A DNA stretch of 64,000 bases from Struthidea cinerea (lineage: Eukaryota; Chordata; Aves; Passeriformes; Corcoracidae), in the NCBI GenBank assembly GCA_013397865.1, contig VZTI01002787.1:93471-157470 (forward strand), read 5' to 3'. This document shows positions 25,986-37,400 of this stretch, one piece after another. A model generated the notes under the pieces. The model did not search any database. It worked only from the letters and a program-made list of their open reading frames with translations, and was not told the origin of the DNA. The position numbers and the translations under genes are program-made. Every line of letters begins with the position of its first letter. Position 1 is the first letter of the stretch.

Positions 25986-28079
25986 CATTTTTTCCTTCAA
26001 AAAGATACATATATCTCCAGTTAGCTAAACAAATATATAGGCTGAAAGTCCCAGATCTTCAGCTTTATTTCTCATTCTGTTAGATATGAGTGGAATTTGC
26101 TCACATACTTTCATAGTTAAAAATGATGTAAAGGATTGCTTTGTTAGATTATTTTATACTTAGAGCTTTCGACATTTTTTGTGAAATTTTTATGCAGAAC
26201 AGAATTTAAAGTCCATAAATAAGCCTATTGCCTCCTTATTCATAAAACTAAGAACCACGAATTTCAATGCACACAACATAAAGTACATCAGAATACTTTT
26301 TCATTTCTTTCAAACACGCAAAAAAAAAAAGAGTTACCTATAGAGCTGATCAGCAGAACAAAATAAAACAGCAAAAAATATTCTCCCTGAACAATTCTGT
26401 CAAAATGTGGTTTAAACAAATTCTGGTTCCAGTTAACTGAAGTTCTCTGGTGGTTTGAATGCTTTTAAAGCTTCATTAGAAAACACACATTGTGAGAATA
26501 TTTGTATCCAAATGTCTACAGCATACAATAGTAAATTCAGGCCATAGCATGGATGAACAATTTCAAACACAATTTAAAAAAAACCCACATATTTTAAAAT
26601 AACATTTGAATTTAAGTATAACTTACACTAATTCACTTATGCATATTCAGCACCCAAAGCTGCAGTAAAAACAGACTGTCTTGCCTTACCCTTTCACACA
26701 TACATCAGTATGAGTTATGCTTATGTTTACTTCACAGAGGGAGTTTTAAGATTTAAAAATTCATAAATCCATCACTGGGTTTATTTTCTGTCCTGTTTAA
26801 TAAGTAGCCTCAATCTCAAATTTCCCAAGGAGAAAATGTTTCCACTGGAATCCTACAGAATTTTTTACTGCATAAACTATCAATTATTTTCCCACCAAAC
26901 AAGCCAGGTTCATAGGGCAAAGTCAGAAGAAAGAGAAAGGAGGGGAATGTTTTTGTGGATTGTTATCTATAGACCAAATGGAAAATCTTCAGCCATTTTG
27001 TTCCTTCAAGGTACATCAAAGAATCTCCTATTTAAGGTGTGAAAATGTCAGTTACATTCTTCACCTCAGAAAATGAGCAGAGCTCTGAATGTGATTTATG
27101 TCCCACCCTTGCACTTTTCTCTTTCAGGGGCTGATACTCTTCTTTTCAACTTCCCTCCAGCTAATGCCATTTAATACTCTCAGAACCATCAGGCTAAATT
27201 CAAATTTTCTGCTCCTTAGAGGCTGTTGTTATGCACCACCGCACACTCCAATTGCAAATACACATGAATGCTCCCATGTATTGTAAGTTATTTTTTACTC
27301 ACAAATTCTGCTAAATTGTAAGTTAGGAGGCACTACTTGAATTCCCTTAGGTCTTTACAAAGCTTTTAGATGTACCATGAGTGAATAACATGTAATGAAT
27401 ATGAACTGATATTTCTTTTCTGTATTTACACTGAGTTGGCAATTTACATTTTCTAGATAGATGACTTATAGCCAGCCTTCCCAGTACTCTGGCAATTACT
27501 TCTTAGAAATCCCTGACAGGCTGAAACCTCCAGAATCACATCTGTTATTCTTGGTTTGATCCCTCTTTTTTAAATTAAAACCAGTAGCTTTATCAGCAAA
27601 TGAGAATTTTTTTCCCCCTCTGGAAATACTTACAAAACTGCACATAAATTGAACATGCCAACTCATCTCATGTTAGGGTTGGCACATCTTCTGGGTTAAT
27701 GACCAGTGTTCCATTTCTGTGACAAAACTAATTGGGGTAAGGAGGACATAAATACATACAAAACCCCACAAATTCTCTTCCTTTGGGGTAATCTGAAGAT
27801 TTATAGTAATAGAACAAGGTGCGATTGGAGGGGAGAGAGTAAAAAAATTTAAGAAGTGCTAAAACACTTGTCTGATCATTCTGCCTCAGTTTCCAGGCAC
27901 AGAACATAATTAGAGCAGATTTTTTTAATATCTGATGAGACTTTTCTTTCCTCTGAAAGACCGGCTAAAAGACAAAAAACTAGTTAATTTTCACATTTTC
28001 TAGAAAATGTCATTATTTAAAAAAAAATTAAGGGAGGGCAGGGGAGAGAGAAAAAGCACAGACAATGCCACATTTCTGC
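25986..28079. other. MPPED2 intron, AT-rich, nothing recognised
   Basis: AT-rich unique sequence without identifiable transposons, exons or RNA genes. Short A runs occur near 26320 and 26575. Confidence 0.6.
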
Positions 28080-28440
28080 TCTCAACGCAGACTGACTGAT
28101 TGATCTAAAAAGCTGTATTGAAAATGATAGCCTCAACTCCACACCAACAGTTGCTCAAAACGTGATTTGACAACAGTTTTTCGCAGCTAAACACAAATGA
28201 AGCATCGCTCAAGAAAGAGAAGTCCGCACTTGGCTGGAGCTCAGTGTCAATTTCTAACAATCTAGCTTCATTTCTCATGCATCACTCACTAATCGGAAAA
28301 ATCCAGTTACCAATGGATTATAGGAAAGATTAATTCAGGTTTGCCTTCCATGACTAGGTCGGAATACATATGCCATTCACTTTTTATGGCTAAGACAACT
28401 CAGTGCCTTGATGTGATGTCCCTTAATATTCCAGAACAAA
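28080..28440. promoter_or_regulatory. Candidate conserved non-coding element F
   Basis: Begins with actgactgattgatc, a PBX-like TGATTGAT word at about 28096. It continues as balanced non-repetitive sequence with cactaatcgg and ggattataggaaagattaattc (homeodomain/OTX-like ggatta) near 28290-28340. No open frame of interest. Inferred enhancer candidate. Confidence 0.33.
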
Positions 28441-30034
28441 CATTCTAAATCCATGTGTACACCTGCAAATTGAAAGAACTTCTAAATGCAGCTGGAGACA
28501 ACAGGATGACAGATTTCCATTATAGATTTGGGAAGCAAAAGAGGAGAAAAAAGAACACAATATATTGCCAGTACATATAAATGTAAATGTAAAGGTGTAT
28601 TGACACAGTTCTCCATTTCAGAATACCAAACTCTCTCTCCTCCACACTTGGATGCTGCATTCTCCAGGTCTCTCCAGCAGTGCTGTAAGCAAGCTGAGTT
28701 CAGGTAAATCTGAAATAAATAAATAAATTTGGAAAGATGCCTACACTTTCTAATCACTGGGTGCCTGCAGAGGCCCTCCAAGTCTGAGCCATACACACAA
28801 AAGCAGCTGAACACAACCTTAGCAGCTCAAACCTTCCTCAGCTGAACACAAACCTTCCTCAGCTCCTCACCCTGCAGCCCACCTCACTACCCAAGGCCTT
28901 ATGTGCCCTGCCTTCTGTGCTGCCGTTACAAAAAAATTACTTTTAAATGTCTCGAGGAGATGATTCCTAACCTGAATTAAGATCATCTTTCCCAATTTGC
29001 TGATATTGCAGGATTTAGAGCATTACTTTTTTTTCAGCTAAGCAATGTCAGGCTGATTTAAACTAGTAGCTAAAGGCTATGATTTAAATTAAAAGAGTAG
29101 TAGTTCAAGTCAAGAATGTGAGATACAGAGCTAGATCACAGTTTTCTAGCCAGCACTAATGCACACAATATGACCAGGAAAAAGCATTGTCAGAAGCATC
29201 AATGCATGTGGTGTCACACGAATCACCAAGGTCAGCGGGCCAAGTCAACAAAGATGAGATGAAGGGGAAAATTCCTAATACATGTATTATAATTTCTCCC
29301 ATTTCTTGGTTCAACCCCTGTCATTCCTCCTTCCTCTCCTACTTTCACCTTTAAAGCAAGTCTGACATCAAAAATAAGTTATAAGCTTATAATAAACCCT
29401 TCTTATAGGTGTGCATAAATTAGCATCTCGGTACTTCTGCTGACAATTGAGAATGCCAAGCAGCAGAATGATTATCACCATCACTCAAGTTCAGGTCTCT
29501 GGTAAAGCCTGAAAGGACTGTGGCTGTTCTTAGCAAGAGAATTTAGCACGAGTGCTACTCAAGGCTCCACAGAAAGATGTCAGGCATCACAATTAAATGA
29601 CAAGTAGAAAAAACAAGGAAGAACCTCCTTAGCACAAAACTGGGCAGCAATCTTTCCTGCATGGCATACTTGACACATGGGTGGAATGAGACCAAAGCTG
29701 GTTTGAAATTTTGTTATCACAACTTTACAAGCAAAAGAAAACAATGCCTAGAACTGACCAAAAATAAGGCTTAAAGCACCTGCTGCCTTGTACCCTTATG
29801 CTGTGTGGGTGTTAAATGCCACCACACCAATCTATTAGCACAGCAGATATAAATACCTCACCAGTAAACAATGTATTGGAGTTTCCCTCATACATCCTAA
29901 AATGCCACCACAGTTAATCCACAAGCACAGAGCAGGCACTGACTCCACACTTCAAGTGCATTCACCAGGCAAAACAGAAATAGTTACAGTTCCATTTGTC
30001 TTATTTTACACACATGGTTAAATAGAGACTATCC
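28441..30034. other. MPPED2 intron, no gene recognised
   Basis: Includes an (AAAT)n-like run near 28710-28728 and a small imperfect triplication of 'cagctgaacacaaaccttcct' at 28804-28864. The rest shows nothing recognisable. Confidence 0.55.
28804..28864. repeat. Imperfect short tandem triplication
   Basis: Three diverged neighbouring copies of a roughly 20-base unit beginning cagct and ending in aaccttcct or a shorter variant. Local slippage product. Confidence 0.7.
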
Positions 30035-30083
30035 AAAAAAAGGAAAAAAAAGAAAAAAAAGGAAAAAAGAAAAAGAAAAGGAA
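30035..30083 (+). repeat. A/G polypurine tract (pyrimidine tract in the MPPED2 pre-mRNA)
   Basis: A 49-base run made only of A and G on the plus strand, mostly A runs broken by G or GG. In the minus-strand transcript it is a U-rich CU tract beginning about 140 nt downstream of the donor of the 30225-30450 exon. It may be simple low-complexity sequence or a binding site for pyrimidine-tract proteins. Confidence 0.9.
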
Positions 30084-30224
30084 CTGTTTCAGGATGGTTA
30101 ACAGCTAAGTCTGATACTGTTCTGCAGGACAATGCAACAAAGCAGCTTCATGCACGTTCAACAGGAATGATTCCTGCTGTGGTTCAAGTAATAAACAGCA
30201 AAGAAAGTTTAAATTGAGACTTAC

Positions 30225-30450
30225 CACGGGGCACCATATATTCGGAATCCTTTAACTGTTACCTCTGAATCTTGTAAGTAAATACTATTTGTCAGGAGTG
30301 ACTGAACATTGTCAAAGTCCTCTGGTTTCAATTTGGACACAGAGGGAAAGCGGTAGTAATCTTGTTTAACAAGGTCTGCCATGAATTCCTTATCAAATGT
30401 CAGTTCATGATTCCCAGCAATCACTATTTTATATTCATATGGTAGGTTTC
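30225..30450 (-). CDS. MPPED2: MPPED2 internal coding exon encoding about residues 104-179 (metal-binding motif III)
   Basis: On the minus strand this 226-nt exon finishes the split Gly codon (GA) of the upstream exon. It then reads NLPYEYKIVIAGNHELTFDK, continues through KQDYYRFPSVSKLKPEDFDN and ends in FRIYGAP plus the first two bases (TG) of a Trp codon. The acceptor is ttatttcag|GA and the donor CCGTG|gtaagt. GNHE is metallophosphoesterase motif III; its Asn (Asn117 in mammalian numbering) is a metal ligand. The string DYYRFPSVSKLKPEDFDNVQ matches MPPED2 rather than MPPED1, as I recall that paralogue. The phases of the two exons join exactly (1 base, then 226 = 2 + 74 codons + 2). The next exon should begin with G and carry the THGPPLG motif. 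It is not seen in the 30 kb downstream. Confidence 0.97.
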
Positions 30451-32725
30451 CTGAAATAACAAAAAAGAGGACTTAATTAGCACATTTCCTCCCACATCAG
30501 CGACGCCGGCACAATAAGCAGACAGCTAGCAGTGACAGAGTGAAACACCCGAGGCCTGTGTGCATCTCCATGCTGGGCACAAGATACTGATGCTGCGTCC
30601 CCTGCACTCAGTGAATGGTGTCAAAATGTACAGGAACGGCACACAAAGCAATGTCATAACAAAGGGCCTGTACTGCAGAGTTCAACAAAACTAGCTGGTA
30701 GGAAACAAACCAGCTCCAAAGGCGGCACAGGCCACCACCGCTGAATTATTCACCTAAATGTGGCAGTGAGGCCAGAGTCAGAGTCAGCAGGCTCGAGCCC
30801 CTGTCCCCAGGAGCGACCTGCGTGAGGCACCTGGGTGTCCGAGCAGGTAGGTGACCAGACTGCAGGATGCCTCCCAACTATGTCCTGATGCTGTTGGTTT
30901 TTAAATTATGGCGTTATTTGGATTAATTTGTATTCCAGTGGCATTTATTCAAGACCTAGTCTATTCTCCAAAGCTTCAATTAATTTGCAATGTCCTTTTA
31001 TATTATTATTATTTTTGTTATTACGTTTATGGCAGTATCTCATCTCTGTAAAAAGTACATAAGTAGAAGCAACCATGAAATTCAGCCAAGTAAGACAAAC
31101 TAGGAAAAATGAACTGTGGTTAATTCATTTACCATCAGAGGTAAAGAATTACATGTTTGCTCCCCTCAATTCAGGGGAGCTAATACCATTGTTTGGAAGG
31201 AGGCATGGATCATGCTCACGGAGACAGATTTTTGGAGCTCAGAACAGATTTTCAAGCACTTGGTACCAGCAATCAGTGCCAGATCTTCCAAATAAACATA
31301 CTGGGTGCTGAGCTCCCTTAAAAATACAGTTCCATACTGTGGTGTCTTCACAGAAGTTAGGCTCTTTTACAAAATCTGTCCCACTGTGACTTGCCAAAAA
31401 TCACACGTAAGATTGCATCAAAGCTAACTGCTACTGCCTTCACAATGAGCCTGATTTCTTAGCCTCATACCTTATCCTTCATTTTGGTCTTTCTTACTAA
31501 TAATCGTTTAGAAATGGTTGGGTTTGTTAGGGGGATTTTTATGCAGTTTGTATTTGGTTTTTTTTTCATAACGGCAGCAAAATGTATGTAGAAATCTATG
31601 GGTTCGTCTTCCAGTTCTGGAACTCACACATCTGTCCCAGGGAAGACAGAATCAGATGTTACACATTTCTCGTGAGTACAGTTCTCCTAAATAGAAGTGG
31701 CTTTGCTAGTTTAAAACTTGTCTTTCAACTTCTGAAACTGTTTGGGTTTGTGCTCTTTTTTAAAGTAAGTTTCAAAGTAAAGCTGTAAGTATATACAAGA
31801 TTAACTTTCCCCTAAATAAGACTTAACAGGGGAACCAGTCAAGACCCTCTGCTTTTCAATATTTACAGCCCAGAAACAGGAATTATGCAAGCTATGTGTG
31901 CAAACATCATCTTTGCAAAATTAGTTAATTCTGGATAGAAAACCAAAAAGCTACAAATCCCCTGAAAAACCAAGCAGACTATGTTTTTCATAGACACCTC
32001 ACGTCTGAACAAAATACAGCTTGTACATATTCATAACTCTCTGTGGTGCTGCATTAGAATAAAAGCTGGGGAGATGCAATAAATGCTCCTCTACAGTTTT
32101 TGACTCACTCCTTTCCCACTTTCCTCCCTTTCCCCATCTCTGCTACGTGCTGCTCTGCAATTCATTTTTATTTAAAAACTCTGTGTGGCAGGTACCTACA
32201 ATTCCTGCTCTCTGTGACTCCTGGGCACAAGATAAAATTGCTATTTTCTCTTCTCCCAGGAAACATAAAAGATACCACCAGCACGAAATTTGATACACTT
32301 GTCATAACCATCAATCCCCCAAAACAAGCTAGGTATGATAATATTCTCAGAGAAGTAGGATGGAGAAGTTAAATTCAGGTTTCTACTAAGCTGTCAACAT
32401 TTGCCTGTTTTAACAGACAAAACTCTTCATCTTACTGGATAGACGTCCAAGCTTTTCATTTATTTTGGTACACTTGAAAACCAGCACGTTTTGCTGATAT
32501 TATGCCCAATTAAGCCTGCAGCATTTTTGCTCAGAGTAAATGTTTTTCTATCTTGACATTTTATAAGTAAGGGCTTACTTTGAAGACACACACAGGACAT
32601 GCAAAGGCAAACTAATGGTGACATCAGTAATTATTAAAACATATAAATGTAACATTATACATATTATATAAGCACCTGAGATCAGTAGGGGAAACCCAGA
32701 CAGTATTTCCTGCAATTGGTGTGAA
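30451..32725. other. MPPED2 intron, no gene recognised
   Basis: Begins with the acceptor of the 30225-30450 exon. A more GC-rich, CpG-containing patch lies at about 30500-30880. The rest is AT-rich. No repeats or exons are recognised. Confidence 0.6.
30474..30482 (-). promoter_or_regulatory. Probable branch point of the 30225-30450 exon
   Basis: On the minus strand the intron end reads gtgctaattaag, then a pyrimidine-rich stretch (cctcttttttgttattt), then cag. The word ctaAt matches the vertebrate branch-point consensus yUnAy. It puts the branch adenosine at 30477, 27 nt upstream of the exon, which is the usual spacing. This is inference from the motif and its distance. Confidence 0.6.
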
Positions 32726-33290
32726 GACAGCTGTTGATACTTTTCGGACTCAGGAGATGCTCCACTTGGTCATTTCTTGAGAGGAGGCACCGGGGAGCTG
32801 GGGGACACTGGCAGGGAACAGCCTCCCTCCACTGCTGCCAGGGAGCCCAGGACATGGCCCCACCAAGGAAAACTAAGGACCAACACCAGGACCAAGGAAT
32901 GAGGCAAAACAGGCCCTGGAGGAGAGCCCCCACCTGCACCCAAGTTCATCAGCACCCACCCTTGAGCTCTGGCTCAGTGGAGCTGCACCCCACCGCCCGG
33001 GAGCTGGGGAGGAACCAGTGCTGGCTGCGGGTGTGACGGCCACCAACCCAGGCTCCCCATCCTGCAGCAGCCAGACCAGACGTGCTGCACTCTCTGTTGG
33101 TGCCCACTGCAATGTTTGCCACAGGAAGGGCACCGAGGCCTGGCCTTGCTCCCCACCCAGGTCCCCAGGCCACCACCAGTCACATTTGCTTCTTGTTCTC
33201 TGGTGCTGGCCCAGGAGCTTGCAATGAGCAACACCACCCCTCAAAAGGCAAACACATCAAAAGTTAGGACCATGCAAAGGCAGGGCAGCA
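32726..33290. other. GC-rich island inside the intron
   Basis: Sharply richer in G and C than its surroundings, with overlapping open frames on both strands (up to 123 codons at 32873-33244 minus). The translations differ completely by frame, and none resembles a known family or shows exon boundaries. The abrupt edges suggest an unidentified inserted sequence (for example a solo LTR or retroposed fragment), but I see no terminal repeats or poly-A tail to support that. Confidence 0.45.
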
Positions 33291-34259
33291 GCAAGAGGAA
33301 GTCTCATTCAATTCTTGTCTCTTCCCTGAGGAAAGACTATATAGCACTAATCACAGTAATAAATTACCTGCAATCAGATTAGCTATTTGTTCATCACATT
33401 CCAGTTTTTCCTTCTCGAAAGGCCCTGTGGCATTGCACAACATCCAGTCTCTCTGACAATATTTCTAAAACATTTTGGCATGTTTTCTTTTGGCAGACCT
33501 GCCCTTTGTCTATAATCTGTTGACCTTGTGTTTAATATGGAAGCATAAACAGTCATCTTCAAAAATCTCCTACTCCGTGGTAATTTAGTTTTATCTTGAC
33601 CAGATTAATCTCTGTGTGTCTGCATCAGTGCTTCCTGTACAGCACAACACACAGGTTGAAAGGCATTTCCTCATTTTCCTTCACTAAATCTTTGTTAGCT
33701 ACATTTGGTCTTTATTAGTCTGATTTCCTAACTATCCAATCTTCCATCATGCATCAGTAATATTATTCATTCTAATTTATACTGTGTCTCTGGAAGACAA
33801 TTAGAAGAATCCTTTTCCTAACTAGAAAAAGTGTGATCTGTTTGCTGGGCTGAGCACTTCAGAAACCCCAACTATTAACTTCCAGCATAATAACTGAATT
33901 TATTTAAAACACTTAACTGCTTAACAGATGAGATCAAAAGGCTAAAATTGCAACTACCAAAAATGACCAGGGCACTAAGTCTGTGAAGTAGAGGCACTTA
34001 TACTGGAGTACTTGAAACCCGTATTTATGTGTATATACACACACACAACAGGGTGTGCATATGTGTATCTTCAAAATATATCTACTATTTTGGTTAAGAT
34101 GTTTTTAAGCATCTGCTCTCAACAGCACAAGCAAGGGCACAATCATTGATCAAGAAAATACTGCAATTAGACAAGTTGTTCTCTTCTGGAAGCCAAAAGG
34201 TCAACATCACTCTTGCTCAACTAAAGGCAACGATGGTTAACTCTGAATGACTTGTAAAA
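33291..34259. other. MPPED2 intron, nothing recognised
   Basis: AT-rich with a short TA/CA stretch near 34030. No repeat family or exon is recognised. Confidence 0.6.
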
Positions 34260-34475
34260 ATGGAACTGTTTACAGAAAGTACAGTTATGGGGGAGTCTCA
34301 GGAAACTTCTGCGACTTCTGGTGTAGCAAGTCAACCTCAAGCTACAGTCCCAAGTACCTTTGTCCCCCCCGAATGGTTCATCTTTACTCCTGTGCCGAGA
34401 CACCTTCCTGCCAACACAAGGACTTGGTGGGCACAGAGCAGAGCGGATCAGGAAACTGATCCAGATGAAAACTGA
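34260..34475 (+). other. Unexplained 71-codon open frame with good start context
   Basis: An ATG with A at -3 and G at +4 opens a frame rich in Ser, Thr, Gln, Pro and Glu (for example TSATSGVASQPQATVPSTFV, then PPEWFIFTPVPRH) and ends at TGA. A stop lies just upstream, so it is not an exon extension. I do not recognise the protein. It could be a retroposed gene remnant, part of a transposon or chance. It is antisense to MPPED2 and no promoter or polyadenylation signal is obvious. Confidence 0.2.
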
Positions 34476-37400
34476 TGTAGCAAAAAGGAGTGGGGGTCTG
34501 TGAATCCTGATAAGGCAGAACTTTTATTGCTGGCTGCAACCACTTACACCACTCCAAGTGTCAGCTGAACAAGAGATTGACTTTAAGTATATCTATTGCA
34601 TGGGACAAGGGGGGAAGCTTGGGGGACAGGGGGTTGTGTGGTGTTTTTAACCTATGTAAGTAGTCGTTTCAGTGGGTTTCTTTAGGTTCACCTTAAGCAC
34701 TTGAATCCTAGGAAGCCTTAATCTGTTGAACATTTTAATAGCATGCTTCATATGAGTACAGTTTAGTCACACAACCCAAGTTCTGTAGAGCTGCCAGACA
34801 TGAAAAGGAGTCTGCCTGGCAGTGAATGTTAACTGCTGAGTCCCTATAAAAATAGAAAATCACATTATTTTTCAACTACTGTTACCTGTAAACCCCACAG
34901 GGAAGTAGGGGAATGAGAAATAATGTGATACTAGCTGTCTATATAGTGGTAGAAACCTGTATTTACACACAAATGATATGCAGGTGCTTTTGATGTGAAG
35001 CTCTGAATATGCATACGCATGCATTAACTATTCAAACCACACAACACTTCCATGAAACATGAAGCTTTTTTCATGCCTGTTTCATAGCCTCATAAACCCT
35101 TTGGCCATATGCTGAGAAACAGGCTGAGAAACCTTGAAGTATAAATCTTAGCCCCCTCAAAAAGAGGGAAAACTGTACAAGAGAGAGATGTGTGTGCAAG
35201 TGAATCATCTCAAGTTTATGGTATATTGTATATGCCTGAAAAGTGCACAACTGGTCATGGAGCATTCACCTACCACCAACGCCATACACATCCAGGGATA
35301 AACACGGAACGAGCAGATCCTGTGTTGCTCCTACAGACTTTCAGTCCCCACAGCTGCAGCTGCTGAGGCCAACCAGCACAGCCCACCACTGGTCAGCAGC
35401 CGTGCAGCTCCTCCTAGAGAGGTTTCTCATGGAACGCCCTTGGCATTGCAGGGCCATGGTTGCTCTCTATTCCCAGCATTTACAGCACAATTGCAACACA
35501 GAGAGGCTCCTTTCAGCTTTTTAAAACAAAGACAGAATATCTCAAAGGCTCCTATTACTCCTTCAGCAGCAACAAGTGAGTTAGACTGCATAAGTACAGT
35601 TACACAGACTCGAGCTTCCACAGGATAACCTGGACTTATCCCACCAACAACCCACTTCAGGTACCGGGATCCAAAACTGGCTAAGAAAAACATCTTTTCT
35701 AAGATGAGACTGACCAACTGACTATTGAAAACATTTTGGCTGTTTTAATCAAATCAGCCTTCACAAAAGTCCTCAATGGAACAGCTCCAACTGGTATCAA
35801 CCAACACACTGGCTGAAAACATAGCCCATGAATTTCTATTTGGTTTAGCTCCCTGTGTCTGTAGAAACCTACACAATGAAACAATTAAAAACCAAAAAAA
35901 GAGCAGCAAATAAGAAACAGAACATGCACAAAGACAGAACATGCTTCTAAAACAGTATAAAGAACTGAAGTACAAGATCTCTCAAAATCTTCCCAGTGAA
36001 AAGTATTCCACCATCAGTTCAGATGCCTCTTTTTTTTTTTTTCTTTCCCTCCAGTTTTGGAGAAGAAAAAATAAAGGCAAAACACACATGGGCAACACAG
36101 CAAGAGGAGAGGATGAATGAAAATTTAACTGTTTTGCCTTTATGCAAAGAAAACATCAGTTCGCAGCACAGGGAGAAGCAAAGGCTGAGACCCTTGAATT
36201 CCTGTGATAAATCCAAAGCTTGTACATTAAAGCTCCCCTTTGTTGAAAACACTGTTAGACACAACAAAACAGAAATGTTAGGTAAGTGCAAGCTCTGCCT
36301 CTGACCTTTCCCTCTGTAACTGTCAGGCTTCATTAATTTTCACAAGGCCTGACAGCTCTAGCGTTAATACTCACACTTGCGGATCGAGCCACACAGCAGG
36401 TTCAGAGTCTGCTACCTTCTCCTCTGAAACTCATGCATTAGGATTTCTTCCATGCTGGCAATGGAAAACCAAGTCTAAGAAACATTAAACACAAAAAACT
36501 ACGTTACAATAATGCCAAGGGTGAGTCATAAACCCATGAAAGCAAGGAAGCACTGAGAGAATCTCGCCTGAGCACCTGCGACTGAGCTGAGCAGTGCCAA
36601 GGTGCTCCAGGACACAGGGCCCTTTCCCTTTCACAGGGGTTGCTCCACCTGGACAGGCACTGCAGAGCAGTCTGATGCTGCAGCATTGGTGGTGCCTAAT
36701 ACCAAGTGATTCCACTCATTCTCTCTTCCACAAGTAAATGTAGTGACTTTTGCACAGCGCTGGGCCAAAACACCAAACCACGTGCAGCACGAACCCTGCA
36801 GCACGGCCAGGGGCACTGCAGAACCTACTCAACTACAGGTCTGATTTTACCACACTCCAACATTGGTGACAACTCCTTGCTTTTATGTTTTTATGTCTCA
36901 ACCATAACATTATTCTAATGTAACTGTTTGTGATTAATATCTTGCTCCTGTCTGTTAAAAAATGTAGCACTACATAAGCAACAAGCTTTTGTTTCCCCTC
37001 AGTGTTCCACGGCTTCCTTAGCATTATTCTGACATAACTTGTCCTGGGTTTTGATCTCCAGCTTGTTTTGAACTTCACTGGGCTACTGTTATTGAAACAC
37101 CTTTATTTTTTTTGAAACATGGAAAGCTTCACTAAACTTTTAACAATTAATATATGATATTACTTTGTTTTGAAACAGAATCTGAAGTTTTTGTTCAGTC
37201 TAACCTCAAAAGCAAAAAAAAAAAGCCTCCAGATTTTGCAGCTCACAGCACTGCCAACTTTAGGTGTAAAAAGTCCCCCCAAATTGACTTTAAAATTATG
37301 AAATCTGAACACAAGCAGCACAGATTGCTTGCTAGTCCCTGGAAAGGCTTTCTTTTCAGGCTTTTAATTATGCAGCCTAAAAGATAGAGCTTTCAAGAGG

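Noticed and set aside
30221..30424. Reading frame starting MIAGNHEL taken as a separate small protein
   Set aside because: The first codon is GTG (Val) inside the MPPED2 exon. Splice sites and phase show it is an internal exon, not a start.
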